64,000 nucleotides of DNA, taken from positions 1,200,843-1,264,842 of the forward strand of contig JAYKAV010000411.1 in the NCBI GenBank assembly GCA_035582835.1. Reading direction: 5' to 3'. The notes under the pieces are model-generated. The model ran no database searches. It worked only from the letters and a program-made list of their open reading frames with translations, and was not told where the DNA came from. How positions within the stretch are numbered: the stretch's first letter is position 1; every line of letters begins with the position of its first letter. A program made the position numbers and the translations under genes. This DNA is from Phoebastria nigripes (taxonomy: Eukaryota; Chordata; Aves; Procellariiformes; Diomedeidae). Positions 50,201-62,583 of this stretch are shown piece after piece.

Positions 50201-52119
50201 AGTTTGCCAGAGCAAAAGGAACAGCAGGTATTGGAAGACTGGAAGCATGTCTAGCTTTATTTTCATGTTTCATCTGCCTTCCTCCCTTACCCTTCATCCC
50301 TTGTTTCATACCTTTTCAGACCATTACACTTTGTAGGAGGGGCTGTGCCTTCTAAGGCCAGCATTTAGGACACTGTGAGCACACCAGTAACATAAGCAGT
50401 CAATAATAATGGGACGGATTCTACCACTCTGCACCACGGACCAGCTAATCAGCAAAGTAGGTCCTGCAGCTCATCCATAGTAGATGTAGGGTCTTACTTC
50501 TGAAAACATTTCCACAAAGTTGTCTTACATAAATCAGTCAGAAGGTCCATGGTTGTGAAGCGCAGCACATGCATATGTGCTTTCGGGATTAAGGCCCAGT
50601 AAACAACAGGGTACTGTTTATTTTAAGCCTGCTCATTGCATTCAGCAAGTGGCAATGATTTTACTTTGCTTTGTTTTTGTCATCTCAGCAGCTTCCAAGA
50701 GTTCAGGAGTGAACCGCTGGTGCTGTTGAATAAACTGCAAGCTTTTACTGACTTCAGCTGTACCTTTTAATCATAGTGTTTCTTACCACTATTGCTCAGA
50801 AATACTGAATTTTCCACACAAGGAAGAAGACAAAAGGATTTCGTCAGGTAACTTCCTTTACCGAAAAAACCCCCAGGAATTACAATGTGTATTTTTAACA
50901 TTGTGATTAGAGTCTGGGCTTTTGTTATAAAGCAAGTACAGCTCAATATGCCTGTCTCCCCCCATCCTCCAAAAGCTGGTTAGATGTACCAATAAACCTT
51001 TCTGTTGAACATACAATGGACAATACCCACTTGTTCACAAATACTTGATTTGATTCTGAAAATACAACTTTTTATTATGTGGAGAGAGAAAACCACAATA
51101 TTAATTTGGGGATTTGAAGTAATAATCAGTAATTCTCCGTGAGTATCGCACTTAACCCACCAGCATCCTGGGTAGCAGTCCCTTGCCATGGATTCCCTCA
51201 GGTATCATTGTTCAAGGCACAGGTCCCACATGCCGTCTTCGTATTACCTCCTTCAACTGTTTTGTCAGAGCTCATGCTAAATTATTGTTTTTCAGCATGA
51301 CACCATTTGCAAATATATCCAGGGTTGTCTAAGGAACCTTTATTTAAGTCAGCCATTTCAGCTCAGGGTATGCTAGGTAAAATTGGCCTGTTCACCTGCA
51401 GTGAACAGTTTTGGCCATCTCTTGTTGCAACATCACATACAGTCGTGAAGCTCCTTTCATAGTAATTTGAGATCTCTGTAATTGCAGCTGTGGGAGGGCA
51501 ACATTTTTGAGGGAGAGGTGATGTACCTTATCAAACCANCTGACAGAATTGCAAGAAAAAAGCAGACCAGCTTTTGGTCCCACAGGGCCTGATCCCAGAA
51601 GTCTCATATGAATGGAACAAATTCTGTGCTAAGCATAGACTGAGCTGTGTCAGTGCCACATAACAGGGAGGTCTCACACAAGTCTATTCATTTCTTGCAG
51701 ATTGCTGCAGCTTCAAAAAAAAAAAATCTAATCAGCTTTCTTAAGCATAAAAATCTAGGATTTCAACTACCCTTAAAACATGGAGGAGACATTTAAAAGT
51801 TACAAAACGTTAGATATTTTGAACAGAGTCTGTGCTTATGATGCACATCTTTCACAGTGTAAAAGCTTTTTCCTAGTTCTGTATTGTTCAGGTCATTTCA
51901 CATTATTCATAGGTACACAGATGAGGTTTTGCTATGATGAATCAGTTACTCAAGGCATAGCATAGTTTTAGCATAGAATAGCAAGGTTCTTTAGTCCTGC
52001 GATGAGGATAATTTCATTTAATCTCCTACAACACTTGAATGAAGTATAACCAGATTCTTTCCAGTGGTTTATAAGGTGATTGCTAATGCAAATGATATTA
52101 TCTCAGTTTCTTCCTACAG

Positions 52120-52293
52120 TTCATCGATATAGATCAGCAAGGTTTTCCTCGATGTCTTATCCCAAACTATGTAGAAATTCTCTATAGAATTCTTGACAGA
52201 AAAATATTTCGTTACAATATTATTCAAGAGAGCTGCCCTTTCAGAGAGAGGGATTTTGAGAAGAACTGTGGAAAGACAGAAAAGGAAAGATGA
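52120..52293 (+). other. Candidate terminal exon, 57 open codons to TGA
   Basis: A strong acceptor (TCTCAGTTTCTTCCTACAG) is followed by 57 open codons ending in TGA at 52,291. The peptide begins FIDIDQQGFPRCLIPNYVEI and has a charged C-terminus. The open frame extends upstream through the acceptor to a TGA at about 52,093. Composition is more protein-like than the surroundings, but I recognise no family. It could be the 3' exon of an unknown gene, a repeat-derived relic or chance. Confidence 0.2.
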
Positions 52294-55097
52294 AAAAAAG
52301 CATTTGTTTTCTAAGGATTGCCTCTACTGATCATAGTCCAGATTTTCTTTGTAACGAAGCTCCCAGTCTGGAAGGCTGTGTGTGTGTGCAAAGGTCAGGA
52401 CAGCATGTAGGAAGTTTAGGGTGTATTTCTTGCAAAGCTTGAGATGAGAGAAGAAGTAATGACATCGCTCCAGACCTTTCACCTCTAGATACTGTAGGTC
52501 CTCTGATTTCTACACACTGTTTCAGGAGGCTCTAGTAGGATGGTAGAAAGGCAAGAGTTTTCCTGCTTAGGAGTGGAGATAGATAGCTGCGTGCCGGGGC
52601 TCTTTCTGTTCACAGTAACGAAAAAATAAATTTTTCCCATTCTCCCCCTTACTTTGTATCATCCTTTTCAATTCACATGTTAGGGCAAAGATCCAGAGTC
52701 TCTGAAAAAGAGGCCTGTAAATCTGATGTACACAAATCTGTGTAGCAGATTTCAGAGGGGTTCGTGGTTTCTAAGGCAAATCGAAAAGTATAATCCTGGC
52801 TATTTTTTAACGAGTGTTCCCTGACTATAAGACTGTTGGCAGAGCCTGCACAAAAATATTGCATTTAAATGTCTATGCATAGACATAAAGAAGGCATTTT
52901 GCCAAAATGGAAATGAAAATCATTGGCCAAATTAGCATCGTGTGATCTTAGCTTTAAAATGACCCCGATGCTGTATAAACAAGATTACATAAGGGTTCAG
53001 AGGTATGTGAAGCAGTTCAGTAGTGCCATCTTGAGGGAAGCTCCTAGATGTTATGTACGATTCCGGATTTCAGATCATCAGCATTTGCCCGTGTTATATT
53101 AGTTGGAAATAAGTCAATGAACTACCCCAGAAGAACGACGTACAGCAGATTCAGAAATGCATTAAAACATGCCCTTATTTAGCAGAAGAGAAGTCAAAGC
53201 CAGCACTAATGCACGTCTACTGCTGCAGAAAATTATAGACTGGGAAATAGAATTGTAACATTTTGCACTTTTAGCTGTTTATCGCAATTAAACCCTGCAA
53301 AACATTAACACTAATTTGGACCATAAATACCTTTGTGTCAGAAGGGAGCCAGCGGAAGTAAAGAGCTGATGCCAGAGTCTCCCAGAATTCTGTTTATTTT
53401 CTCTAATCTTTTTTTTCATCTGGGATGCAGAACAGGATCCATTTATCCTAGTCTGATTTTCAGTAGAATTATAACTATACATCGGAAATCAGATTGATTA
53501 ATTTATGAAGTGGCAAATGGTCAGAATTGCAAAAGAGGATGCTTACAATTACAATCTGCTTTGCTTTCCATCAGTTCCTATCTTCCCCATCACATTGGTC
53601 TGGAAGTGCCATACACCATCTGGTAGACTAAGATCAGTAAATGTCAGAAGAGGTTTTCATTTTTCAGATCTGTCAGCTGGTGACAAGTAGGGCAGTTTAG
53701 AGATTACGCAGATTTTTTTTTTTACTGGGGAGGGCTCTCTCTCCTTATTCATAAACATTTCTGCATTTCCTGACCAGAGCCAGAAATGGCAGCAAGTGAT
53801 GGTTCGTATATGGAGTTTCTTTTTTTTCCCCCCACTGTTTTCTTCTTTTAGTGAGAACAGAGTTACAGCTCTTGAACCGACACAAAAATAGTGCACCATC
53901 TTTAATAGCTTAGATGTTGATGACTTGTTACTTGACATGTACAATCACCAGAGCTGACGTATGATTTATTGATTACCTATAAAAGGACAGACAGCTGTGA
54001 ACTTTGATGCTTCTGTAAATATCAACATCACCCTAGTGCAAATGCATGCAGTGTGTGATCTTACAACCATGCACAATTCCTCTGGGCCCTGCAGGTGGAA
54101 CTAAACATACAAATTCAAGTCACCTCTTCACAAGATCCAAGCACATTCATTTATTGCTGAGTTTACCAGGATCAAGGGTATCTTGTGCCTTTAGGAAGCT
54201 CTGACAAATCCTAAGACTGTCTTTGGAAGAAGGAGGAAGGGAGAGGGAAGGAAGACACCTTTCCTTTCCAGGGAAAATTAGAGAGAGAAATGAACACCCC
54301 TTTGAATGTAAGTGCAGATAGCCTCAGAGCAATTGCAGACTGAGATCCTGATATACTAGTGTGATATTCATTTCACAAAAATGGCTCTTTGAATAAAGAA
54401 TGAAAGTTGTGGCAAGGTAAATGGCATCGTACTGTTGTGATAAGATACCTTGCTGTGACTTTTTTGGATCTTTTCATTCCTCAGAGCTGGCAGAGTAGTC
54501 AGTCGCTGTACAATACTGTATCCGATTATGTTTTATTCATGTTCTGATGTTAAGTAAATGGTTAATCACCTGAAAAAATAACAAAGACATAGAAAACAGC
54601 TGTTCATAAGTCTCCTTGAATCAATTCCTGAAAAAGTGCTGAAGACCCACACTTTTGCGTGTNTCCTTTTGAAGTATAATTTGCTTGAAAGATACGCAGG
54701 AAATGCGTATTTTTGATTAAACAGGAACTATATATTGACAGTATCCAGGGTACCAGTACATGCCTTCCTTTTTTTGGCTTCCTCCTCCTCTTCACCCTGA
54801 GTCAGATTCTTGGGAATAAAATGTCATCGGTAGCCTCTGAACTATAGCAGTTTATGAAGGTGAGGACCTGCCTTCTGTCTTCCTTGTCTTTTATACCTTA
54901 TTGTTAATCATTCTAGTATTTGAAGTTAAATTTTCAAATCAGCATTACCATAACAGTGGAAACTAAAATTTAAGTGAAAGAAATAAAAATGCTAGTGCTT
55001 ATTAGAAGTGGATACATTTTTCATTGAGAGACATTTTCCCCATTTTATGAATTTATTAATAACTCTAATTTTCTTTATTCATTGTTTCTCTGGGAAG

Positions 55098-55159
55098 CTG
55101 TCAGGAAAGATGAAAGGAAAAACGTGAAAAATGTCCAGGACTATGTATCTAAGTCCTTG
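55098..55159 (+). other. Candidate 62-nt exon
   Basis: An acceptor with a long pyrimidine-rich tract (ATTGTTTCTCTGGGAAG) and a donor (CCTTG|GTATGT) frame 62 nt. One frame is open, containing RKDERKNVKNVQDYVSKSL. No family recognised. Confidence 0.15.
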
Positions 55160-55434
55160 GTATGTGATGATCGCATGTATGTATCAAATCACTATGAACT
55201 GAATAGGTAATAACATTTTTGCGAGAATTGAGATAATGCCTTACTTGTTTCTCTGTGGAACTAAAAATTATTTCCATCATATACTTCTCCATCAATACAG
55301 CACGCGGATAAACAATTTTCAAAATTACTATGTAGTGTTGCTCTTTCACATGGTCCTCACTACAATTAAAAACTCTACCTAATCCTGCTCTGGGAAGAAG
55401 GTTTGAGTGCATATACCCCGCCACACACATGAAA

Positions 55435-55562
55435 GGAGGAAATCTATGGGAAGGCTCTGTATGTCTGTACTTGTTTGTAGCCTCCCTATACACACACACT
55501 TGTGGAAGGAAGCAATAGATGCAAAGGCTCTGTATTTATGCACTTGTTCATAGCCTCCCCAT
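55435..55562. repeat. Diverged direct duplication with 73-bp period
   Basis: Two 55-bp copies (55,435-55,489 and 55,508-55,562) share GGCTCTGTAT, ACTTGTT and TAGCCTCCC blocks in the same order and spacing, with scattered substitutions. This is an old local duplication. Confidence 0.75.
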
Positions 55563-58500
55563 TTCTTTCAGAAGCCTGAAAATACTGTTCAGAAGATCTT
55601 TTGTGCTGCACTGGACTGCTGGCCCATCCCTAGGAAGAAGGAAATTTATTAATGGGGAGGGTATGGCAAATTAATATGGTTTATTATGCATATTAGGGAA
55701 ACAAGTTCATGGATTACAGCAGGATTTCTAGCCCTCCTTATGTACCCAGCCCATCCACAAAAGGCTTTCTAGAGGGATGAATAGGGAGGTGTGGTGTATG
55801 GTGGAGCTGGCCTTCTGTCCTTCTGTGCCCACAGGGGTAAGGCTCTTCTTTACCTCTGGAAACAGAGGCAATGATTTGCCATTAATGAATAAACTGCCTC
55901 TGTTTTGTTTATACTTGTCTTCTTTTTCTTGTATAAGCAAAGCAAAAAGACCTACAATCCAGCTGTGAATAGTGGCTGTATGTATGTATTCGATTTCTTT
56001 TTTTTAACTTGCTCTCTTCTCCTTAATCACGTCCAGCTCTACAGCCCAGATCCTACCAAAGCCTGATGCTAGATCTGTGGTGGCCAAGAAAGTATCACAG
56101 AGCAGGGGCCACTCATTTCCAGCAGAGCTGTGGAAAATACTTGCAGTGAAACCTCTTGAAGGCTTTTCCTGTTTATCATTTTCCTGTTTGTTGTTTTTTT
56201 TCCTTGTTTGTGGTTTTGCACTTCTGTGTAGATGTATCTGCATCTGGTCACGAATGGTCATGAATGAACCCAATCTGCATGCAGAAATGGCTTGTGTCTT
56301 GGAAATATGTGAAAATTTACATTTTCAATTTATCCTTTCCATAGAAATTACCAAAAAAAAGAAGCAAAGTTTGGGCTGTGGAAATGACACTAAATGCAAC
56401 AGAAATACTTTTAAGAAAAATACACAGAACAAAGGAGGAGCTTTTCTTCAGTTAAGTGTCTTTATGGGTATCCCTCAGTGCATTTCCCATTATATGCTAT
56501 CCAAATAGACTGCTACAAAATTGATATCAGAGAAGTATTTGTACCATCTGGGTTTCCTTTAGAATGTTCTTTCTCTTCTATTTCCAAATAACTGGTTTGT
56601 CATTTGGCAGTTTCATTTAACTGCAGTTCTTAACCTCACCAGCCAAGCTAGTAGGTGAAATGATTTTTCTAAAGTATAAAACACAAGGTCCCAGTTGTAG
56701 GGAGTTCTCTTTATGCTTCTCTTGCCATTTATTTTTAATTTTAAATGTCCACCCTCAAAGGAATTGGGTGAAGGATGAATGTGCCAATGTGTTTCCTTGA
56801 CCTACAGTCCAACATCACTGCCTGAAAACTGAGAATCATCTGCTTTACAATGTTAATTGCTCCTACCATAGCACTGTTTCCCAGAAGCAAATTCTATCAC
56901 AGGTTTACTGTTTCAAGCAGCAGTAGGTGTGTCATTGCATCAGTAAAATATCTGAACAAAAATTAAGCTTGCACCAATTTTATCCCCGAGAAAATCATTC
57001 TGCAGTAGTGCATTAATTCAGGAAAAACATTTGTTGATGGATTTGTCCTACTGAATCTGTGGTTTTCACGCCCCTTCTACAGAACTCTTGTGAAACTTAG
57101 GGCACTGCCTGTGAGACTCCTTCACATCATCTCTCCTCAGCCTGACATATTGTTTAGACTCAATAGCACAACAAACGCTAAGATCCTAATGCAGGCAAGA
57201 CTGCTAGCAGAGTATATATGCTGGACTAGGTAGCATGTATGCATACTGCTNTTTTTCAAAAAGGAGTTACAAACCAGCTTATCCTGTTGCTAGATCATCC
57301 TTTATCTCAAGCGGTCCTACTGCGGGAGGAGCATCTCTGTTCTTGACNTGATGTTCTTATATTGTGCATTCAGCACATGTGCAGTTCTTTAACAGCTGGA
57401 TACCATGAGGTGGTGTCTTCAGGTTTACTTCAACCAACTTCCCAAAACACTGTTGGCAACACAGAAAGATAATGGCTAGATGTTACTCATAATTTGCAAA
57501 AGGAAAAAAAAATCCAAACCTTCTTTCAATTTCTACTTTAACTTCCAGGACTTACTTTCCCCTCAAAAGAAAAAAAATCAGGTTGCCATTTCATCTTATT
57601 CATACATTTATGCTACAGTCAGAAATTCATATATGTAGTGGTGATCTCTATTTTGTTGGTATTTAAGTATGACTTTCCCTTGCAGCCAAGAACCTATTTC
57701 CCCTAGAAAGGATCCTATTCTAGCAAATGTGCCATGCCAGTACTGTGCTTTGCAGCCATTCAGAAAAGGTGCTGAACAATGTGAGAAGAGAGAGAGAAAG
57801 CACAGGGACAGGAAAATACTTAGAGCAAATTTTAGAAGTACAGTATGATAAATACACCATTCTTCTCAGTGAAATATACAGCTTTTGAGTAACCCAGAAA
57901 ACTTCTTAGGACTTTGCTTATATCTGACTATATCTGCAAAATATAAAATTCAAGATTTCCTTTACCAAATGGCAAGATACAAACAGGCACCATGATTCAC
58001 TGCAGGGAGCAGTCTACAAGGCTGTACATAAATCTGAACAACAAAATTACACACACGTTTAAATGAAGACTTAATTAGACATAATGTTTTAACTGTCTCC
58101 ATGAAATACTGTATTTGATTTGTGATTGTATTTTAACATCAGTTATTTCTGACTCTACATACATTAAAGCCTTATTCATTCATGACTGGTTGCAAACAAT
58201 AATCTGATAAATATCAGCTTTAACCCCTTGCATGACAGCCGAAGAAAATAAGACCCTGATCTTGACTAAGGTCTTAGTAGGCTATAATAAGACAAAATGA
58301 TACAAGTTTCTCCTATAATTTTTGTCAGAGGTCATCAATCTGTATTCAACAAAACCATTATTGATATTTGATGCCGATGAGTTCCTAGTTCACTGGCTAA
58401 AAAAAATCGTATGACACATTAGGCCTATTCTTTTTCTTATGTGAGACCCATAATTAATAGGGCCAAATCATTCTCCACAGATAATTAATTCTCATATAAT

Positions 58501-58845
58501 TCCACAGGGTGACTGACATTTCATGTAAATACTTCTTTAGACAGGAGGATGCAAAGAAAAAGGGCTTTACTGCCGAACAGAGTGTATTTTGCATCCAGCT
58601 AAAGCTCCACATCAGTGTACTGTTGCAGAACTACATCAGCACACATTTCCCTATTGTGTCCTCCCCCAGTCCCTTTGCAAATGGCTGGAGAAACAGTCTG
58701 TAATTTGAAAGAGGAAAGGGATTAAAGATGCTTATGACTAAAAGCCAAGATTATTGCAGTTTTGAAACCGTATCACAAAGTGTAATAACTATGTAATCCT
58801 CCTGTGGTGGTAACATCTCAACACAGTCTGTTGGTGTTTTTAAGC

Positions 58846-59069
58846 AAGATGGCTGAGCCAACCCAATACACCAGTGCTACCAAAATGTGCAAACCTATTC
58901 CCTCTTCCTCTTCTCTGGAGGAAGCTCTGGTATGCATCGGACTCTTCACTGAGCTGACTTTGTTCACCAAAGCCACAAAAAGTAACGGAACACACCTAAA
59001 ATGCCACGTTAATCAGTTAAAACAGCTCACTGCAGGAGCAGAGGAGCACCAGAGTTTGCCACAGACATG
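58846..59069 (+). other. Candidate exon with ATG in strong context and strong donor
   Basis: A moderate acceptor (GTTGGTGTTTTTAAG) precedes ATG at about 58,850 with A at -3 and G at +4. The frame beginning MAEPTQYTSATKMCKPIP stays open for 74 codons to within one base of an excellent donor, ACATG|GTGAGT. It does not join in frame to the next candidate exon at 59,310, so a coding join between them is not supported. Not recognised. Confidence 0.2.
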
Positions 59070-59309
59070 GTGAGTGTGAGGAGAAGGGGACGCAGAGCCC
59101 ACCTCCTCCAAACCTGCCCACCAGAGTCTAATACCCAGGGAACACCCTGACAACCTCCTTTCCCAGCCAAGGAGAGGAAAAGGAGGGTAGAGAGGACACA
59201 AAGCACTCACATGCTTTCCTGTCCTATCTATCTTCAGAAGCAGATGGCAGCACTTTGCACGCACTCGTAGAGCAGGCAGCTGTGCAATTAGGTGGCTTTT
59301 TCTGCACAG

Positions 59310-59385
59310 CAGCTTCAAGTTGAAGCCCTAAAAACTGCAGGAGCATCCTCTGTGAGGCAGTTTGTATCGGCTATTCTTGCAGCAG
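59310..59385 (+). other. Candidate 76-nt exon
   Basis: A good acceptor (GTGGCTTTTTCTGCACAG, a NAGNAG type) and a good donor (GCAG|GTGAGA) frame an open segment reading QLQVEALKTAGASSVRQF and onward. It lies 240 bp downstream of the candidate exon at 58,846, but the frames do not match. A non-coding transcript would not need them to. Confidence 0.2.
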
Positions 59386-59834
59386 GTGAGAGAGATACTC
59401 TGCCTTATCTCCTAGTCATCTCGGGACAGACACCTCATAGGTGCAAATTGCTTTTACTACAGGACCTGCGATGAAATCACAGCACATGAAAGCTGAGGAT
59501 CCTAACCCATTTTAGCCAGTTCTCCTGAAGAAACAATGCTGGTGAGATCATGCAGTATGTGTGCCTGCANTTATCTGTATTTCTTATTACTTTTTTTTAA
59601 CCACTTCCAATGACATTTAGGCAAGGGACGGAGGTCTCAGGGATGTTAAGTTCCCACAACCTCTGGCTAGCAAGAAAAGACAGTGTGGCTATTAACCGAA
59701 GGAAGGGCTGAAGAGTGAACTAACCATTGTTAGGCATGGCTGAGGCCATGTGAAAGCTCAACCTCAACATACAAATGCAAAAACGAGGGTTCGTTGGTTC
59801 TACTGACCCCACAGAACCAACATCAGTATAAGTC

Positions 59835-59924
59835 TTGATAGAGGCTGACTATATAAGGCTGACTGCAATATAAGTCAGCTTGATAGAGGCTGACTATATA
59901 AGGCTGACTGCAATATAAGTCAGC
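59835..59924. repeat. Perfect two-copy 45-bp tandem repeat containing a hairpin
   Basis: Two identical 45-bp units (59,835-59,879 and 59,880-59,924) follow each other without mismatch, so the duplication is recent. Each unit contains GCTGACT, an 8-nt loop and AGTCAGC, a perfect 7-bp stem. Confidence 0.95.
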
Positions 59925-61455
59925 TTGTCAGCTCTATAGACCAAGAGGTTTAGTTCCCTGCTTACAGGAAGACAGGCAAACAAAGTAATAAATTATAATA
60001 TTGTTCACCTTTGCAGACAGGTTCCTTCTTTTCCTATAAGATATATGAATAAAATACCTCACAGATAAAATGCAAAAGCTTTATCTCAGTTGTGTTTTTA
60101 TAGAGCCCCCAGGATTCATGCAAAATTATAGCAAAACCCAAGCACAAATCACAGTTTTTGTGATAAGCCTGCCTGATACTTAACGTGTAGATTTTTGGTA
60201 ACAAAGAGTGCTGGATTTAGCACCATCCCGGTCAATATAGGGCTTTACAGTTTTACTCACTGCCTTTTGGAAACTATTTAAAAATCAATGTAAAGGCATG
60301 GGAGTAAAAATGTAAAAATACAACAGACCTATTAGGTCACCAGATCCATCTACATGACAGACCAGGACAGTTCTCTGTGACAAATCCACCCAGCTGAGTT
60401 TAGCAGTCTTAGGCAATTGGACAACTAGCACTTTCCCTTACATTATAATTTTTCCAGACCGTATGTTGTGTGCTTCATTTCATTAATTCAACCATATTTT
60501 TTCCTCTTCCTTTTAAATAAAGATTGCAGCACTCACATGTCAAGCTGAAGAAGACATTATTCTAACAGTAACATCTAACATCTGTTTTTGGCAGGCACTA
60601 TGGGCAGTTGGCAGCAGCTCTGCAGTTCCCTCCTTATGTAAATGATCATGTGCTGGTGGCTGTCTAAGCTAACATTGCTGGAAGACAAAGGAAGAAAAAG
60701 TCCTTTTCCTTTTACTTGATGCTTACTGTTTCACTAGAACATAAGGAGCTTTGCATGTTGAGCAGACAGCCCCATTTTCACTGTATGTGGGCCAGATCTG
60801 GCTTCAGGGGAACCAAAGAGAGCCTTGTGCAAGCAGGAATATTCACTGAAATATTTATCAAAGAGAAATTATTTTTAGGGTCTTATTTATGCACAGATTT
60901 ATTTACCGGAAAGAAGGAATTCTAGGGAATGCTGCCTGACACAGAGGCAGGGAAGAAATTACGATGTGCACCCTCCAGACCACACAGCAGATGTATCAAA
61001 CCTTTCAAAGACTGGAATGCATTTCTAAAAGGTAGGTTCATTGGATGCACAATGATTGTTCAGACCTGTTTTAATATGCCTGTAAAAGATAGAAAATATG
61101 GAGCCCCACTTACTGTGAAAATCTGGCGTTTGCTGGGCATCACATGGGAAGTACATTATTTACAATTCTCCCTCTCATTTTGTGTGTTGACCACTTGATA
61201 CATGGAGTAAAAATGGGATAACTGGAGAAATTCTGCCCTGCGTTGTACAAGAAGACAAACCAGAGGGTCCGTTTAACTAAGCTCTATAGATCTCTGACAT
61301 CCAGCCTGTAAGATCTCAGCACTTTTAGCTCCTGCAGAGATAGTTTCTGAAGCTACCACTTCTCTGAGATGCTTTGGAGATTCTTGTAATGCCTCTGCTC
61401 CCCGCCATTCAGCCGGTACTGCCCAGCCATAATTCAACTGAAATTTTATCACTGG
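59925..61455. other. Non-coding stretch before the LTR
   Basis: AT-rich sequence with short open frames at 60,716-61,198 that match nothing I know. No repeats or RNA genes seen. Confidence 0.5.
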
Positions 61456-62583
61456 TGTGGTGTGTTGACCCTGGCTGGATGCCAGGTGCCCACCAAAGCC
61501 GCTCTATCACTCCCCTTCTCAGCTGGACAGGGGAGAGAAAATATAACGAAAAGCTCATGGGTTGAGATAAGGACAGGGAGAGATCATTCAGCAATTACCG
61601 TCACGGGCAAAACAGACTGAACTTGGGGAAAATTAATTTAATTTATTACCAGGCAAATCAGAGTAGGATAATGAGGACTAAAAACAAATCTTAAGACACC
61701 TTCCCCCCACCCCTCCCTTCTTTCCGGGCTTAACTTTACTCGGGGATTCTCTACCTCCTTCCCTCCAGCGGCACAGGGGGACAGGGAATGGGGGTTGCAA
61801 TCAGTTCATCACACATTCTCTCTACCGCTCCTTCCTCCTCAGGGGGAGGACTCCTCACACTCTTCCCCTGCTCCAGCGTGGGGTCCTTCCCATGGGAGAC
61901 AGTCCTCCATGAACTTCTCCAACGTGAGTCCTTCCCACGGGCTGGAGTTCTTCAAAAACTGCTCCAGTGTGGGTCCCTTCCATGGGGTGCAGTCCTCCAG
62001 GAACAGACTGCTCCAGCGTGGGTCCCCCACAGCATCACAAGTCCTGCCAGCAAACCTGCTCCAGCGTGGGCTCCTCTCTCCATGGATCCACAGGTCCTAC
62101 CAGGAGCCTGCTCCACTGCAGGCTTCCCACGGGGTCACAGCCTCCTTTGGGGCATCCACCTGCTCCGGCGTGGGGTCCTCCACGGGCTGCAGGTGGATAT
62201 CTGCTCCACTGTTAACCTCCGTGGGCTGCAGGGGGACAGCCTGCCTCACCATGGTCTTCACCATGGGCTGCAGGGGAATCTCTGCTCTGGCACCTGGAGC
62301 ACCTCCTCTCCCTCCTTCTTCACTGACCTTGGTGTCTGCAGAGTTGTTTCTCTCACATATTCTCACTCCTCTCTCCGGCTGCTGCTGCACAGTTTTTTTC
62401 CCCCCTTCTTAAATATGTTATCCCAGAGGCGCTACCACTGTCGGCCTTGGCCAGTGGTGGGTCCAACTTGGAGCTGGCTGGCATTGGTTCTACTGGACAT
62501 AGGGGAAGCTTCTAGGAGCTTCTCACAGAAGCCACTCCTGTAGGCCCCCTGCTACCAAAACCTTGCCACGCAAACCCAATACA
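61456..62583 (-). mobile_element. Solo LTR of an avian endogenous retrovirus, minus strand
   Basis: A repeat of about 1,128 bp starts with TGTATTGGG and ends CACCACA on the minus strand, the TG...CA ends of an LTR. I recognise it as a high-copy dispersed repeat of non-galliform birds. On the minus strand it has a TATA-like TATTTAAG at 62,415-62,408 and an AATAAA at 61,647-61,642, so U3, R and U5 are in the expected order. The R region would be unusually long. No internal retroviral genes flank it, so it is a solo LTR. The flanking 5-mers ACTGG (61,451) and GCTGG (62,584) are a possible target-site duplication with one mismatch. The LTR leaves open frames of up to 251 codons because it is GC-rich and internally repetitive. 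These are not host genes. The ERV class is not certain. Confidence 0.78.
61868..62260. repeat. Reiterated CTGCTCCAGCGTGGG motif inside the LTR
   Basis: About eight variants of a core CTGCTCCAGCGTGGG, usually followed by TCC...CCACGGG, recur every 30-60 bp within the LTR. The repeats are imperfect and irregularly spaced, so they form a degenerate minisatellite that is part of this LTR family and not a separate locus. Confidence 0.75.

Larger units (their letters stand above)
45566..59834. other. Non-coding stretch with candidate exons and simple repeats
   Basis: No recognised protein family. It contains an (AC)11 microsatellite at 47,252, a 22-bp AT-rich tandem duplication at 46,491, a diverged direct duplication at 55,435-55,562, purine tracts near 54,225, and candidate plus-strand exons at 45,829, 52,120, 55,098, 58,846 and 59,310. 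Nothing else stands out. Confidence 0.5.

Noticed and set aside
61868..62260. Regularly recurring 15-mer considered as a CRISPR-like array
   Set aside because: Units are imperfect, irregularly spaced and internal to a known avian LTR. The genome is eukaryotic.
61788..62543. 251- and 205-codon frames on the + strand
   Set aside because: They lie inside the minus-strand LTR and arise from its GC-rich reiterated motif.
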